DNA of 64,000 bases from Lampris incognitus. Taxonomy: Eukaryota > Chordata > Actinopteri > Lampriformes > Lampridae. Position 1 is the stretch's first letter. Every line of letters begins with the position of its first letter. Shown here in pieces: positions 20,262-60,854 of this stretch. The notes beneath the pieces are model-generated. The model had not been told where the DNA came from and did no database searches. It was given only the letters and a program-made list of their open reading frames with translations. Position numbers and translations under genes: made by a program. The stretch is taken from NCBI RefSeq assembly GCF_029633865.1, contig NC_079222.1:35533987-35597986 (forward strand), in the 5' to 3' direction.

Positions 20262-23200
20262 ACATTATAAAGCTCCATAAAGCTGGTTCCATGTTATAAA
20301 GCTCCATAAAGCTGGTTCCCTGTTATAAAACTCCATAAAGCTGGTTCCATATTATAAAGCTCCATAAAGCTGGTTCCATGTTATAAAGCTCCATAAAGCT
20401 GGTTCCATATTATAAAGCTCCATAAAGCTGGTTCCATATTATAAAACTCCATAAAGCTGGTTCCATATTATAAAGCTCCATAAAGCTGGTTCCATATTAT
20501 AAAGCTCCATAAAGCTGGATCCATATTATAAAGCTCCATAAAGCTGGTTCCATATCATAAAGCTCCATAAAGCTGGTTCCATATTATAAAGCTCCATAAA
20601 GCTGGTTCCATATCATAAAGCTCCATAAAGCTGGTTCCATATTATAAAACTCCATAAAGCTGGTTCCATATTATAAAGCTCCATAAAGCTGGTTCCATGT
20701 TATAAAGCTCCATAAAGCTGGGTCCATATTATAAAGCTCCATAAAGCTGGTTCCATATTATAAAACTCCATAAAGCTGGTTCCATATTATAAAGCTCCAT
20801 AAAGCTGGTTCCATGTTATAAAGCTCCATAAAGCTGGTTCCATATTATAAAGCTCCATAAAGCTGGTTCCATGTTATAAAGCTCCATAAAGCTGGTTCCA
20901 TATTATAAAGCTCCATAAAGCTGGTTCCATGTTATAAAGCTCCATAAAGCTGGATCCATATTATAAAGCTCCATAAAGCTGGTTCCATATTATAAAGCTC
21001 CATAAAGCTGGATCCATATTATAAAGCTCCATAAAGCTGGTTCCATATCATAAAGCTCCATAAAGCTGGTTCCATATTATAAAACTCCATAAAGCTGGTT
21101 CCATGTTATAAAGCTCCATAAAGCTGGTTCCATATCATAAAGCTCCATAAAGCTGGATCCATATTATAAAGCTCCATAAAGCTGGTTCCATATCATAAAG
21201 CTCCATAAAGCTGGTTCCATATTATAAAGCTCCATAAAGCTGGTTCCATATTATAAAGCTCCATAAAGCTGGTTCCATATCATAAAGCTCCATAAAGCTG
21301 GTTCCATATCATAAAGCTCCATAAAGCTGGATCCATATTATAAAGCTCCATAAAGCTGGTTCCATATCATAAAGCTCCATAAAGCTGGTTCCATATTATA
21401 AAACTCCATAAAGCTGGTTCCATATCATAAAGCTCCATAAAGCTGGTTCCATGTTATAAAGCTCCATAAAGCTGGTTCCATATTATAAAGCTCCATAAAG
21501 CTGGTTCCATATTATAAAGCTCCATAAAGCTGGTTCCATATCATAAAGCTCCATAAAGCTGGTTCCATGTTATAAAGCTCCATAAAGCTGGTTCCATATT
21601 ATAAAGCTCCATAAAGCTGGTTCCATATTATAAAGCTCCATAAAGCTGGTTCCATATTATAAAGCTCCATAAAGCTGGTTCCATATTATAAAGCTCCATA
21701 AAGCTGGTTCCATATTATAAAGCTCCATAAAGCTGGTTCCATATTATAAAGCTCCATAAAGCTGGTTCCATATTATAAAGCTCCATAAAGCTGGTTCCAT
21801 ATTATAAAGCTCCATAAAGCTGGTTCCATGTTATAAAACTCCATAAAGCTGGTTCCATATTATAAAGCTCCATAAAGCTGGTTCCATATTATAAAGCTCC
21901 ATAAAGCTGGTTCCATATTATAAAGCTCCATAAAGCTGGTTCCATATTATAAAGCTCCATAAAGCTGGTTCCATATTATAAAGCTCCATAAAGCTGGTTC
22001 CATATTATAAAGCTCCATAAAGCTGGTTCCATATTATAAAGCTCCATAAAGCTGGATCCATATTATAAAGCTCCATAAAGCTGGATCCATATTATAAAGC
22101 TCCATAAAGCTGGTTCCATATTATAAAGCTCCATAAAGCTGGATCCATATTATAAAGCTCCATAAAGCTGGTTCCATATCATAAAGCTCCATAAAGCTGG
22201 TTCCATATTATAAAACTCCATAAAGCTGGTTCCATGTTATAAAGCTCCATAAAGCTGGTTCCATATCATAAAGCTCCATAAAGCTGGATCCATATTATAA
22301 AGCTCCATAAAGCTGGTTCCATATCATAAAGCTCCATAAAGCTGGTTCCATATTATAAAGCTCCATAAAGCTGGTTCCATATTATAAAGCTCCATAAAGC
22401 TGGTTCCATATCATAAAGCTCCATAAAGCTGGTTCCATATCATAAAGCTCCATAAAGCTGGATCCATATTATAAAGCTCCATAAAGCTGGTTCCATATCA
22501 TAAAGCTCCATAAAGCTGGTTCCATATTATAAAACTCCATAAAGCTGGTTCCATATTATAAAGCTCCATAAAGCTGGTTCCATGTTATAAAGCTCCATAA
22601 AGCTGGTTCCATATTATAAAGCTCCATAAAGCTGGTTCCATATTATAAAGCTCCATAAAGCTGGTTCCATATCATAAAGCTCCATAAAGCTGGTTCCATG
22701 TTATAAAGCTCCATAAAGCTGGTTCCATATTATAAAGCTCCATAAAGCTGGTTCCATATTATAAAGCTCCATAAAGCTGGTTCCATATTATAAAGCTCCA
22801 TAAAGCTGGTTCCATATTATAAAGCTCCATAAAGCTGGTTCCATATTATAAAGCTCCATAAAGCTGGTTCCATGTTATAAAACTCCATAAAGCTGGTTCC
22901 ATATTATAAAGCTCCATAAAGCTGGTTCCATATTATAAAGCTCCATAAAGCTGGTTCCATATTATAAAGCTCCATAAAGCTGGTTCCATATTATAAAGCT
23001 CCATAAAGCTGGTTCCATATTATAAAGCTCCATAAAGCTGGTTCCATATTATAAAGCTCCATAAAGCTGGTTCCATATTATAAAGCTCCATAAAGCTGGT
23101 TCCATATTATAAAGCTCCATAAAGCTGGTTCCATATCATAAAGCTCCATAAAGCTGGTTCCATATCATAAAGCTCCATAAAGCTGGTTCCATATTATAAA

Positions 23201-23920
23201 GCTCCATAAAGCTGGTTCCATATCATAAAGCTCCATAAAGCTGGTTCCATATCATAAAGCTCCATAAAGCTGGTTCCATATTATAAAGCTCCATAAAGCT
23301 GGTTCCATATCATAAAGCTCCATAAAGCTGGTTCCATATTATAAAGCTCCATAAAGCTGGTTCCATATTATAAAGCTCCATAAAGCTGGTTCCATATTAT
23401 AAAGCTCCATAAAGCTGGTTCCATATCATAAAGCTCCATAAAGCTGGTTCCATATCATAAAGCTCCATAAAGCTGGTTTCATATCATAAAGCTCCATAAA
23501 GCTGGTTCCATATTATAAAGCTCCATAAAGCTGGTTCCATATTATAAAGCTCCATAAAGCTGGTTCCATATTATAAAGCTCCATAAAGCTGGTTCCATAT
23601 TATAAAGCTCCATAAAGCTGGTTCCATATCATAAAGCTCCATAAAGCTGGTTTCATATCATAAAGCTCCATAAAGCTGGTTCCATATTATAAAGCTCCAT
23701 AAAGCTGGTTCCATATTATAAAGCTCCATAAAGCTGGTTCCATATTATAAAGCTCCATAAAGCTGGTTCCATATTATAAAACTCCATAAAGCTGGTTCCA
23801 TGTTATAAAGCTCCATAAAGCTGGTTCCATATTATAAAGCTCCATAAAGCTGGTTCCATATTATAAAGCTCCATAAAGCTGGTTCCATATTATAAAGCTC
23901 CATAAAGCTGGTTTCATATG
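20262..23920. repeat. 29-bp minisatellite, about 126 copies, with higher-order structure
   Basis: The unit is ATAAAGCTCCATAAAGCTGG plus TTCCATATT, 29 bp, itself made of two related AAAGCTCC/AAAGCTGG halves. Copies differ at a few diagnostic sites (ATATT/ATATC/ATGTT; AAAGCT/AAAACT; GGTTCC/GGATCC). The order of variants from about 21010 recurs from 22141, exactly 1,131 bp or 39 units later. It lies between BHMT and DMGDH. Confidence 0.97.
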
Positions 23921-24040
23921 ACTGCCTTAGATGGCTGCCAAATTATGACAGCCAATGAGAAAACCAACATGGACAGAAAGGTATCATGCTTATTCCTGCA
24001 AGGAGATTGTTGCACCAAGGCCATGATTGGCTGATTCTAT

Positions 24041-24158
24041 GGGTTATGTTCTGGGTTATAGTCTGGGTTATAGTCTGGGTTATAGTCTGGGTTATAGTCT
24101 GGGTTATATTCCGGGTTATAGTCTGGGTTATAGTCTGGGTTATAGTCTGGGTTTTATT
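24041..24158. repeat. 12-bp tandem repeat (GGGTTATAGTCT)
   Basis: About ten units of GGGTTATAGTCT with point variants (ATGTTCT, ATATTCC). Confidence 0.92.
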
Positions 24159-24267
24159 CTGGTCACTAGTGGACGCCTTGTGGGTGCAATACACCTAAAT
24201 CCACAGAGTAACGCACTAGCAACCTACAAGTAACTGCCAGCAAGCACCCCCAAACCACTGAGCAACC

Positions 24268-25258
24268 CAGGGGCGCAACGGGGGGGGTGGTGGGGGGTGC
24301 AGAGGGTGCAATGCACACAGGCGCCGCATCAGCGGGGGCGCCAAAAGTACAGTGCACAGTAAACCATTTCTGGTTATTGGCCTATTTGTTTTTTAAACGT
24401 TTAATATTTATAAATATTACTAGAAGAACCCCGCTACAATGTAGCGGTTTGGTTATCCACCCGTCTAAATCTCCCTCCTCTTCATCCTGCCAGCTAACCG
24501 CCTTCCCCCTGCCCCTAAACCCCCTCCCCACTCCAACTCCCTCCCCCCAAATGCTCAGAATCATCTGAAATGCCGAGAAAAGTGGTTTTTAGCCATTTTT
24601 AGAAAATGCATATTTTGCATAATTATGCATAATTATTATAATTATTTTAATTTCCCGCTATTTTTCTGGTCCTCTCTGGAACAATACTTACCACCTCCAA
24701 AAAAAATGAGGATCATAAGTGCATTTTTGCAAAAATGCATTTATTTTGCATAATGCCAAAACATTTCTAAGTCCCAGAAATTTTTTTTTATATAGTTGAA
24801 AAAATCAAAGATGCTCAGAATCATCTGAAATGCCGAGAAAAGTGGTTTTTAGCCATTTTTAGAAAAATGCATATTTTGCATATTTATACATAATTATGCA
24901 TAATTTTAATTTTCTGGGATTTTTCCCTTACTCTCTGAGACAACACCTACCACCTCCACAAAGAAATAGGATCATAAGTGTTTTAGTTTTCGGTCCCGCT
25001 ATCTACACTAACACACACACACACACTAACACCACACACACACACACACACACACACACATTCCGAAAATATATGAGCAGATTGCTTAAATGAGAATTTT
25101 GGATTAGAATATATAGTTACATGTTATATTTTTTAATTACAATAATTTGTTTGTTTGGTTATTTTTGCGACCGGTCTTTTGGCGCCCCCGCTGATGTGGC
25201 GCCTGTGTGCATTGCACCCTCTGCACCCACCAACCCCCACCCCCCCGTTGCGCCCCTG
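24268..25258. mobile_element. hAT-type MITE with GC-rich terminal inverted repeats
   Basis: The left end CAGGGGCGCAACGGGGGGG is matched by CCCCCCCGTTGCGCCCCTG at the right, and TIR similarity runs on through GCACACAGGCGCC. An exact 8-bp target duplication, GAGCAACC, lies at 24260-24267 and 25259-25266. The interior, about 24420-25000, contains two direct copies, 260 bp apart, of a stretch starting ATGCTCAGAATCATCTGAAA; it may be a nested insertion. No transposase is encoded. Confidence 0.88.
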
Positions 25259-25309
25259 GAGCAACCACCAACCTCTTAGCAAGTGTGCAAACTCTACCAT
25301 GGCTGACTT

Positions 25310-25612
25310 CTTTTACGGGGGGGGGTAGGGGGTGCAGAGGGTGCAATGCACACAGGCGCCGCATCAGCGGGGGCGCCAAAAGACTGTGCACAAAAAAAAT
25401 AAATGCATTATAATTAAAAAATATAACGTGTAACTATATATTCTAAACCAAAATTTCTCAAATAAGTAATAATACTCATAAATATTAAACTTAAAAAAAA
25501 AAAACAAATAGGCCTACAACCGGAAATTGCTTACTGTACGCTGTACTTTTGGCGCCCCCGCTGATGCGGCGCCTGTGTGCATTGCACCCTCTGCACCCCC
25601 CCCCCCTCAAAA
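25310..25612. mobile_element. Second, deleted copy of the same MITE in inverted orientation
   Basis: Both ends carry the GGTGCAGAGGGTGCAATGCA inverted repeats of the neighbouring MITE. The short interior matches that element's two ends in reverse order, without the middle. The outermost CAGGGGCGCAAC is missing. Confidence 0.75.
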
Positions 25613-25984
25613 ATAAATTCACAACTCATGTTTTCAGGGGAGGCCATGTTTTATTCAGGGCAGTCAAGCTCCCCTTGGCTCCCCCTGTAGTTCGCACCCT
25701 GGCAACCACCCAGTAGTGGCCTAACATGGGACACTGGGCCTTATGACCTTTCTTAGAGACCATTCTCAGAGTGTTGGCAAGAATGCCCAGAATACACCAC
25801 TGCTGCATGATCAGATTTGTAATCGCTGACCTGATGGAGTTACTCGTACGCTTATTTTATCCAAAGCGCCGCTTAATGCCCCCCAGACACCCTTTATGCT
25901 GCCGCACGCAGACCGATCATGCCACCCAACCATGCCTATTTCAGGCCAGAGCTAGCACAGTTCCTGTGGTATTCTGCTAGCTCA

Positions 25985-26139
25985 CATATACGTATATATA
26001 TAGTATATATGTGAGCTAGTGGAGCTAGTGGAGACAGATACATATATACATATACATACATACACATATACATACATATACATATATACATATACATGTA
26101 TATACATATACATATATATACATATATATACACATATAC

Positions 26140-26170
<31 letters not shown>

Positions 26171-26179
26171 CATACATAC

Positions 26180-26247
<68 letters not shown>
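25985..26247. repeat. (TA)n/(TACA)n microsatellite
   Basis: An irregular mixture of TA, CA and TACATA units ending in a pure (TA)n run of about 30 units. Confidence 0.95.
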
Positions 26248-26249
<2 letters not shown>

Positions 26250-26878
26250 CTCCACTCCAGGAATATACTCTGGCTACCCTGAATCTTTCTACTAACCTTC
26301 AACGGGTAATGTATGCATGGCTAATTGGCATACATTTCAAGCAATTCAGCTATTTGACACTGTTATTAATATTATAATTCTTAATTAATTAAGTAATTAG
26401 CTTATTTATGCATTCATTTGGAAAGCAAGAGATTGAAAAAATTCCAGAACAATGTCCAGAAGACTTGTGAGGAGATCTTGAGCTGAGTCTGTGCAGGACT
26501 CAGCTCAAGATGTTTGGCGTGGTGTTTTCCTTCGGGGCGTTGACCTGCTAATACGTCAGAATTAGTCCGCTTCGGGCTGTTTTTGCTCTGTTGAGACGCC
26601 TCTACTTGGTTCGTGAGATTCCTACTGAAGGCCTTGTTGTTGTTTTGTTGTGTACTAGACTTTATACTTTGTCTGGCGTTAAGCTCGCCACGTCCGTATA
26701 AAAAGGGGCGCACTGATTAGGAAGGTAATTAGGAGTCATTAGTAACTTTTTCAAACTGCGTAGTTACGTTCCAGAACCCTGCAGAGCGCTGTACGGCCCC
26801 GGGCGTGCTAGAACCGCCTCTAATGACTCTAGAACGTCTGGTTCTGGTTACCAGCACTCTTTCAGACGACGAGCACCT
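26248..26878. other. No gene recognised; hairpin and TATA-like motif
   Basis: A perfect 15-bp inverted repeat with a 7-nt loop lies at 26475-26511 (arms ATCTTGAGCTGAGTC and GACTCAGCTCAAGAT). A TATAAAAA motif is at 26697-26704. Either could belong to an unrecognised transcript; no exon could be assigned. Confidence 0.4.
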
Positions 26879-27344
26879 CAGGCCTGTCCGGCTCATCTCA
26901 GGCCTGTCCGGCTCATCTCAGGCCTGTCCGGCTCATCTCAGGCCGGTCCGGCTCATCTCAGGCCGGTCCGGCTCAACTCAGGTCTGTCCGGCTCATCTCA
27001 GGCCGGTCCGGCTCAACTCAGGCCGGTCCGGCTCATCTCAGGCCGGTCCGGCTCAACTCAGGCCGGTCCGGCTCAACTCAGGTCGGTCCGGCTCAACTCA
27101 GGCCGGTCCGGCTCATCTCAGGCCGGTCCGGCTCATCTCAGGCCGGTCCGGCTCAACTCCGGCCTGTCCGGCTCAACTCAGGCCGGTCCGGCTCAACTCC
27201 GGCCTGTCCGGCTCAACTCAGGCCTGTCCGGCTCATCTCAGGCCGGTCCGGCTCAACTCAGGCCTGTCCGGCTCATCTCAGGCCGGTCCGGCTCATCTCA
27301 GGCCTGTCCGGCTCAACTCAGGCCGGTCCGGCTCATCTCAGGCT
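26879..27344. repeat. 20-bp minisatellite (CTCAGGCCGGTCCGGCTCAT), about 23 copies
   Basis: Exact 20-bp period with T/G and T/A variant positions. It is GC- and CpG-rich, and open in one plus-strand frame only because of the repeat. Confidence 0.95.
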
Positions 27345-27699
27345 GACGCAAGCAAGACCAGCAGCTGCTGTTATCAAGTACACACAACGTCAAGAAATGC
27401 ACACTCTTCTCTTTCTGTTTATTGTGCAACACCTTCAAACCTGCTTCTGTGTGGCGATATTCCTACAAGACCGTCGTGGTTTGTGTGTCACGCGCACGAT
27501 TTGTTGTTGTTGTTGTTTGTTTTTTTACTATTTTGATGAGCGGACACTTAATAAACTCAAACTGTAGTTGCAATATGCGTGAGCACATGCAAGTTGCTCA
27601 CACGAACTCGCAGCCACCCGGTCTTTTTCAACATCTCAGTAGTCATACCCTTCTGGCCAGCTGCAGTTTTATGAAGGGTCTCCAAGACTCCCGGCAGAT

Positions 27700-28774
27700 G
27701 ATTAACTTCCCGCCGCGCCGGGCTGCGCTAACCGGTTGGCTCAGCAGGTGACTGGAAAGAGCCACAACGCTGAAACACTAATGCGGCTCTTAGGGACGTG
27801 CGGACGGGTCAGGACGCGTGTGAACTGCCATGCAGCGTCCGTTTTGTTTGTCTTGCAGACTTCAGAGGCTTCGGCCGATTTCACTGGCGTGCAAAACTCA
27901 CAAATGACCACGAGAAGCGTGTCGGTGTCACGTATTTCTGCGGACTAAACGAGTGTGCGCAGAAATGTTCAAGTTGCATGTCCGCGCACGTGGTAACGTG
28001 GCCTACATGTTTCAGCTCCCGGCAAACAAGGGGTTAACCCCCCCCCACCCCACCCCGCCCCCCGCGCGCAGCCCGTGGCTCTGGCTAGAGTTTCACCGTC
28101 CTCTCCCCCCCCCCCGCTTAATGAGGGGGGGGGCGTGTCTGCACCTATCTTATGCAGATTCGCCGTATTTAACAGAAGCAGGCTGCGCGACCGCATCGCA
28201 ATTCGGTTATAGGGAGGAGGTCGCGGTGTTGAATGAGGTTGCACGCGCCAGCGCCGTAATTGCCTGATCATGTCCCGGATCTTTCATTTGCACATTCGCT
28301 TGCGGAGAAACGTGGCCGCTTGCGGAGGAGTTGCACGACTCCCCCTGCGCGCCATATGTTGCACGGCAAAAAAACAAGCCGATAACGGGTGAGAATCCTC
28401 CTTTTCGTACCGGAAGCCGTTTTTGTTTTCTTTTCTAAAAGTCATTCTTAACAGATGTCGTTTTAAAATCAAATCCAGAAAACGGGGGGGGGGAAAGGGG
28501 GGGGAGTGCGCAGACTTTTGTGCGCAACGGTGTTGACTTCCAGATTCACAACGTGTAAATGAACATATACCAAAATTCAACGCTGCGGTGTAGGTGATGA
28601 GCAGCACGTGCCCTTATCGCGCACGTGAGCTCGTCCGGCCGGATGTTTTGCGCGGCTTGTTCCAGTAGAGACGCGCGTTCGCGCTCACCTGGTGGAGCAT
28701 GGCGCACGCCGGGGGGGGGGGTCAAACACGTGGAGCCCGGCCAGTAGTCCTGACTCATGCCTCCCTCTTTGCAG
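27700..28774 (+). promoter_or_regulatory. CpG-rich region that may hold DMGDH promoter and exon 1
   Basis: This stretch upstream of DMGDH exon 2 is markedly richer in CpG than the flanks, as fish promoters often are. DMGDH exon 1 must supply the mitochondrial presequence and end two bases into a codon. Arg-rich, acid-poor starts exist at 27781 (MRLLGTCGRVRTRVNCHAAS) and 27830 (MQRPFCLSCRLQRLRPISLA), but neither has a convincing GT donor in the needed phase. The first exon is therefore unassigned and could lie further upstream. Confidence 0.3.
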
Positions 28775-57512
<28,738 letters not shown>

Positions 57513-58020
57513 TGAAGCGCCAACGTCCGCCGCTACCATACTGTGATCTCTTCAGAAACCTCCAAAAACCCTTGATGTATATTCCCATGTATCATGCTTT
57601 TCAAGTCCCAAATATGATGTGTGAAACACAGACTTCTTCATGGGGACAGAGTTTGGTCAGCTGATTGGAAGGAAGTCAGTAAAGCAGCTCGTGGGGTCAT
57701 GACGTCAGGCTGTCTGAGTGTGTCTTTCAGAACAAGGAGAAGAAGTGACTATTTTTATTATTATGTTCTCACCACAGTGTCTTACCATATGATGTTTTTC
57801 TAATGAAAAAGTAATTGGCTTCTCTTTTTTTTTTTTTTTAATTCCAAGGAAAGGTTTACAGTTTTTGGAGATTGTTTAATGATGACGCTGTGATTTTTAT
57901 ATCTAAGGGCACAGCATTTTTTTTTTTGTAAATCAATTTTTTTTTTAACTTTATTTATAAGAAAATTAATGTACATTTAAAACCTGGACTAATTAAAGGC
58001 ATGCTCTTACTGCTCCCTCT
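57513..58020 (+). other. DMGDH 3' UTR (inferred)
   Basis: Follows the stop codon, or the alternative stop at 57470-57472. The extent is inferred from the candidate poly(A) signal. AT-rich with long T runs. Confidence 0.5.
57992..57997 (+). terminator. Candidate DMGDH polyadenylation signal ATTAAA
   Basis: ATTAAA about 480 bp past the stop, followed 40 bp on by GGTGTTGCGTGTG, a G/U-rich element of the kind found downstream of cleavage sites. Confidence 0.4.
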
Positions 58021-58148
58021 GTTTCTGTCTGCGTCTCGGTGTTGCGTGTGATTAAAGGAGAGTCGGATGGTGACGAGGTCGAGGACCGATGGAGGGTGTA
58101 AAACCAGAGGGTGGACTTGATGTAGGAATGAATTCAATCTTTTATACC

Positions 58149-58273
58149 AGGGTTCCCGTCCTGGTCCTTGGGCACGCCCACCACTGCTGTTTAGGTGGAT
58201 GGGGTGAACTACCTGGCAGAATGGAAAGCCAGTGGTGTTGGGCGTGGTCCAGTACCAGGACTGGAAAACACTG
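58149..58273. mobile_element. Possible small hAT-type MITE
   Basis: CAGGGTTCCCGTCCTGGTCC at the left pairs imperfectly with CAGTGTTTTCCAGTCCTGGT read from the right. A target duplication is not convincing. Confidence 0.4.
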
Positions 58274-58640
58274 CTTATGTGTCATCACTTGCACCAGTAA
58301 CCTGCAGACAGATCGTAAATTTGAAATGATGATCTGCAGGATCCATATTTGCATGCGGCACCGGTTTTATCTGACCCTGTTTGCCACCGTAGATGCCTGT
58401 GAATGACGGGTTGCTGTACCATCTGTTCTGACAGGGACACCATACGCCACACGGTGATTAAGTACCACTTAAACATGCAGGAAAAGACAATATTCCCTCA
58501 TTCCAGGACTTTTCATGTATGATAAGTGTCCAAAGACCAACCATGATCATATTAATGTTCTGTTTATCACTATTGTTATACTGTGCTCACATTGTTTCTT
58601 TTTCGACAAATGCACCTTTATCTAAACAGTACTCTCCAGA

Positions 58641-58840
58641 NNNNNNNNNNNNNNNNNNNNNNNNNNNNNNNNNNNNNNNNNNNNNNNNNNNNNNNNNNNN
58701 NNNNNNNNNNNNNNNNNNNNNNNNNNNNNNNNNNNNNNNNNNNNNNNNNNNNNNNNNNNNNNNNNNNNNNNNNNNNNNNNNNNNNNNNNNNNNNNNNNNN
58801 NNNNNNNNNNNNNNNNNNNNNNNNNNNNNNNNNNNNNNNN
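58641..58840. other. Assembly gap (200 N)
   Basis: A run of 200 N. The round size suggests a placeholder, so the true length of missing sequence is unknown. It lies between DMGDH and the ARSB exon. Confidence 0.95.
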
Positions 58841-59180
58841 CTGTCTTTTTCTCCCAGAAGCCCTTCAATAAGCCCTTTGTTAACCACGGCAATGGGAGCT
58901 CAAAGAGAAGGAAATTCCATCAGTCATTCTCACACAAATTTGTAGTCCTTCCCTCCCTCTCTTTTTCCCTCTGTGACGGCTTTCTTCACCTCCCTGACAA
59001 AATTCAGAAGAAGAGCTGCTGAATACAGTTTTGATACAATTTGAATTTTATTAATGAATCATTTAAGCTATTCGCAGACCACACAGATCAGTGTCAATGT
59101 TCATGGCCCAGAGCTCATCCCACAGGCTGTCATGGAGTCCGCTCTTAATGATGCATAATAGTATTTGTAAACTAAGTGTG

Positions 59181-59599
59181 AGGGCGTCTGGGTAGTGTAA
59201 CGGTCTATTCCGTTGCCTACCAACACGGGGCTCGCCGGTTCGAATCCCCGTGTTACCTCCGGCTTGGTCGGGCGTCTCCATAGACACAATTGGCCGTGTC
59301 TGTGGGTGGGGAGCTGGATGTGGGGTAGGATATGTGTCCTGGTCGCTGCACTAGCGCCTCCTCTTGGTCAGTGGGGACTGGGGGGAATAGCATGATCCTC
59401 CCATGTGCTACCTCTCTCTGACGAAACCTCCTCACCGAAAAGAAGGGGCTGGCGACTCCACATGTATCGGAGGAGGCATGCGGTAGTCTGCAGCCCTCCC
59501 CGGATCGACAGAGGGGGGGTGGAGCAGCGACCGGGACGGCTCGGAAGAGTGGGATAATTGGCCGGATACAATTGGGGAGAAAAAGCGGGGGGGGGGGGG
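59181..59599 (+). mobile_element. SINE family A, full length
   Basis: Complete head and body, flanked by AACTAAGTGTG (59170-59180) and AACTAAATGTG (59600-59610), an 11-bp target duplication with one mismatch. Confidence 0.92.
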
Positions 59600-59610
59600 A
59601 ACTAAATGTG

Positions 59611-60182
59611 GACACAATGAAGTGGAAAAAATGGAGGCCTGCAGCAGAGGCCTAGCATCAAATCAACGCACAACCTGAACCACAAACTACTACTCACACA
59701 GTGCCGTCCTGACTCAGTCGGCTGCAGCCCGTCAGCTGATCGCCCGGCTAGCTCGGCTCAGACGGCCGCTGTAAAGCAGACGTGTCATGGCGGCACCCTG
59801 ACAACTGTACAAACCGGTGTTTGTTTTCCAGTCTGAGTCGTTTATAATCGGCCGCCTGTTTACGGGGCGTCGTAGCCCGACAGGTTGACCTATGAAATTA
59901 AAGGCGGACGAATGCCAAGAACAGAAGCTAGTCGGGAGGGAGTGAGAGTTATTCTTGTTGTGTTATCAGGCGCTGTGGTCGGAGCGAGTGGTGCTCTCTC
60001 TCTGCGGTGCAGTGTGGTTGGGGCATATGACTGCCTGCTGAACAACAGGCGGCTGGTTTAGATTTACAGATCCCGGTGGATTTTAAAGGGCACATGAGTC
60101 AGATGTGCGCCTGTGTATTTGTTATTTATGTATGTGTGTGTGTGTGTGTTTTAGTCACCACTGTGATACTTCTGTCTGGCAG
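59611..60182. other. No gene recognised, partly CpG-rich
   Basis: CpG-rich at 59700-59900, and a (GT)n at 60132-60150 shortly before the ARSB exon. Nothing else was identified. Confidence 0.4.
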
Positions 60183-60253
60183 CAAGGGCCTCGCCTCACC
60201 GAGACTGGAGCTGCTGCACAACATCGACCCGCTCTACGTCGACATCGCCCCGT
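60183..60253 (+). CDS. ARSB: Arylsulfatase B, single internal exon (exon 6)
   Basis: The exon reads KGLASPRLELLHNIDP then LYVDIAP, ending one base into a Cys codon. It lies between an AG acceptor (60181-60182) and a GTAAGT donor. Human ARSB has SPRIELLHNIDPNFVD..PC at the matching place, and from memory its exon 6 is also 71 nt with the same phases. ARSB is the lysosomal sulfatase that removes 4-sulfate from dermatan and chondroitin sulfate. Position and orientation match the human order DMGDH then ARSB. Exons 1-5 are not visible between DMGDH and this exon, and exons 7-8 are not seen up to 64000. The related ARSI/ARSJ lack the VD..PC ending, so ARSB is preferred. Confidence 0.8.
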
Positions 60254-60850
60254 GTAAGTCCGCCTTCTGCACCTACTGACGACAGAACCCAGCCTTTCCT
60301 CCCAGCTTATCCATTTACTCAAATGAAAGCTCAAAAACAAGTCGTAAGAATATGACCTGTCTGTTCGGTCCTTACGACCGGATTCGGGTTTGACAGTTCG
60401 TCAAAGTTATCTCGGTCATCCAAGCACCTGACTTTGTGTATGTATGCACGGACGAGTGTGAGTGTAGTACACACAAATTGCCTTCCTCCGTAGGGAATAA
60501 AGGGGGAAATGCTATGCATGGGTCTGTGTGCGTGAGCGCCGCCGTCCGTGTTAATGTGCACGCGATGCCGAGCGGTGAATTCGCTCTCCTCCAGGCCGGC
60601 GGCGGCTTTCACTTACAAGTTGCTACACAGCAAACAAGCCCCTCAAAGATCTGCAGAAATAGCCGTTTAACTCCTCGCTTAACCCAGTTATGACTTTCAA
60701 AATATTATTTCTCGTAACATAGCCGTATCAAACGCTAAATGGCGCAACATAATTGAACCTTGGTCAGATGTGGGTATACTCTGATGTGTGGTTTTACTGA
60801 CCTGGAATTGAACTCCACCAAGATTTTTCCCATTGAAAATTATTAAAAGT
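60254..60850. other. Downstream intron of ARSB (inferred)
   Basis: No further ARSB exon recognised. Noncoding sequence. Confidence 0.4.
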
Positions 60851-60854
60851 AATC

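Noticed and set aside
20262-23920. CRISPR-like appearance of regularly spaced direct repeats
   Set aside because: Units are contiguous without unique spacers, the genome is a vertebrate, and no cas gene exists.
24421-25000. Separate transposon nested in the GAGCAACC MITE
   Set aside because: The internal 260-bp direct repeat is clear, but I could not find convincing ends or a target duplication of its own.
28546-28758. Minus-strand frame as DMGDH-antisense gene
   Set aside because: No domain, and the CpG-rich context gives long frames by chance.
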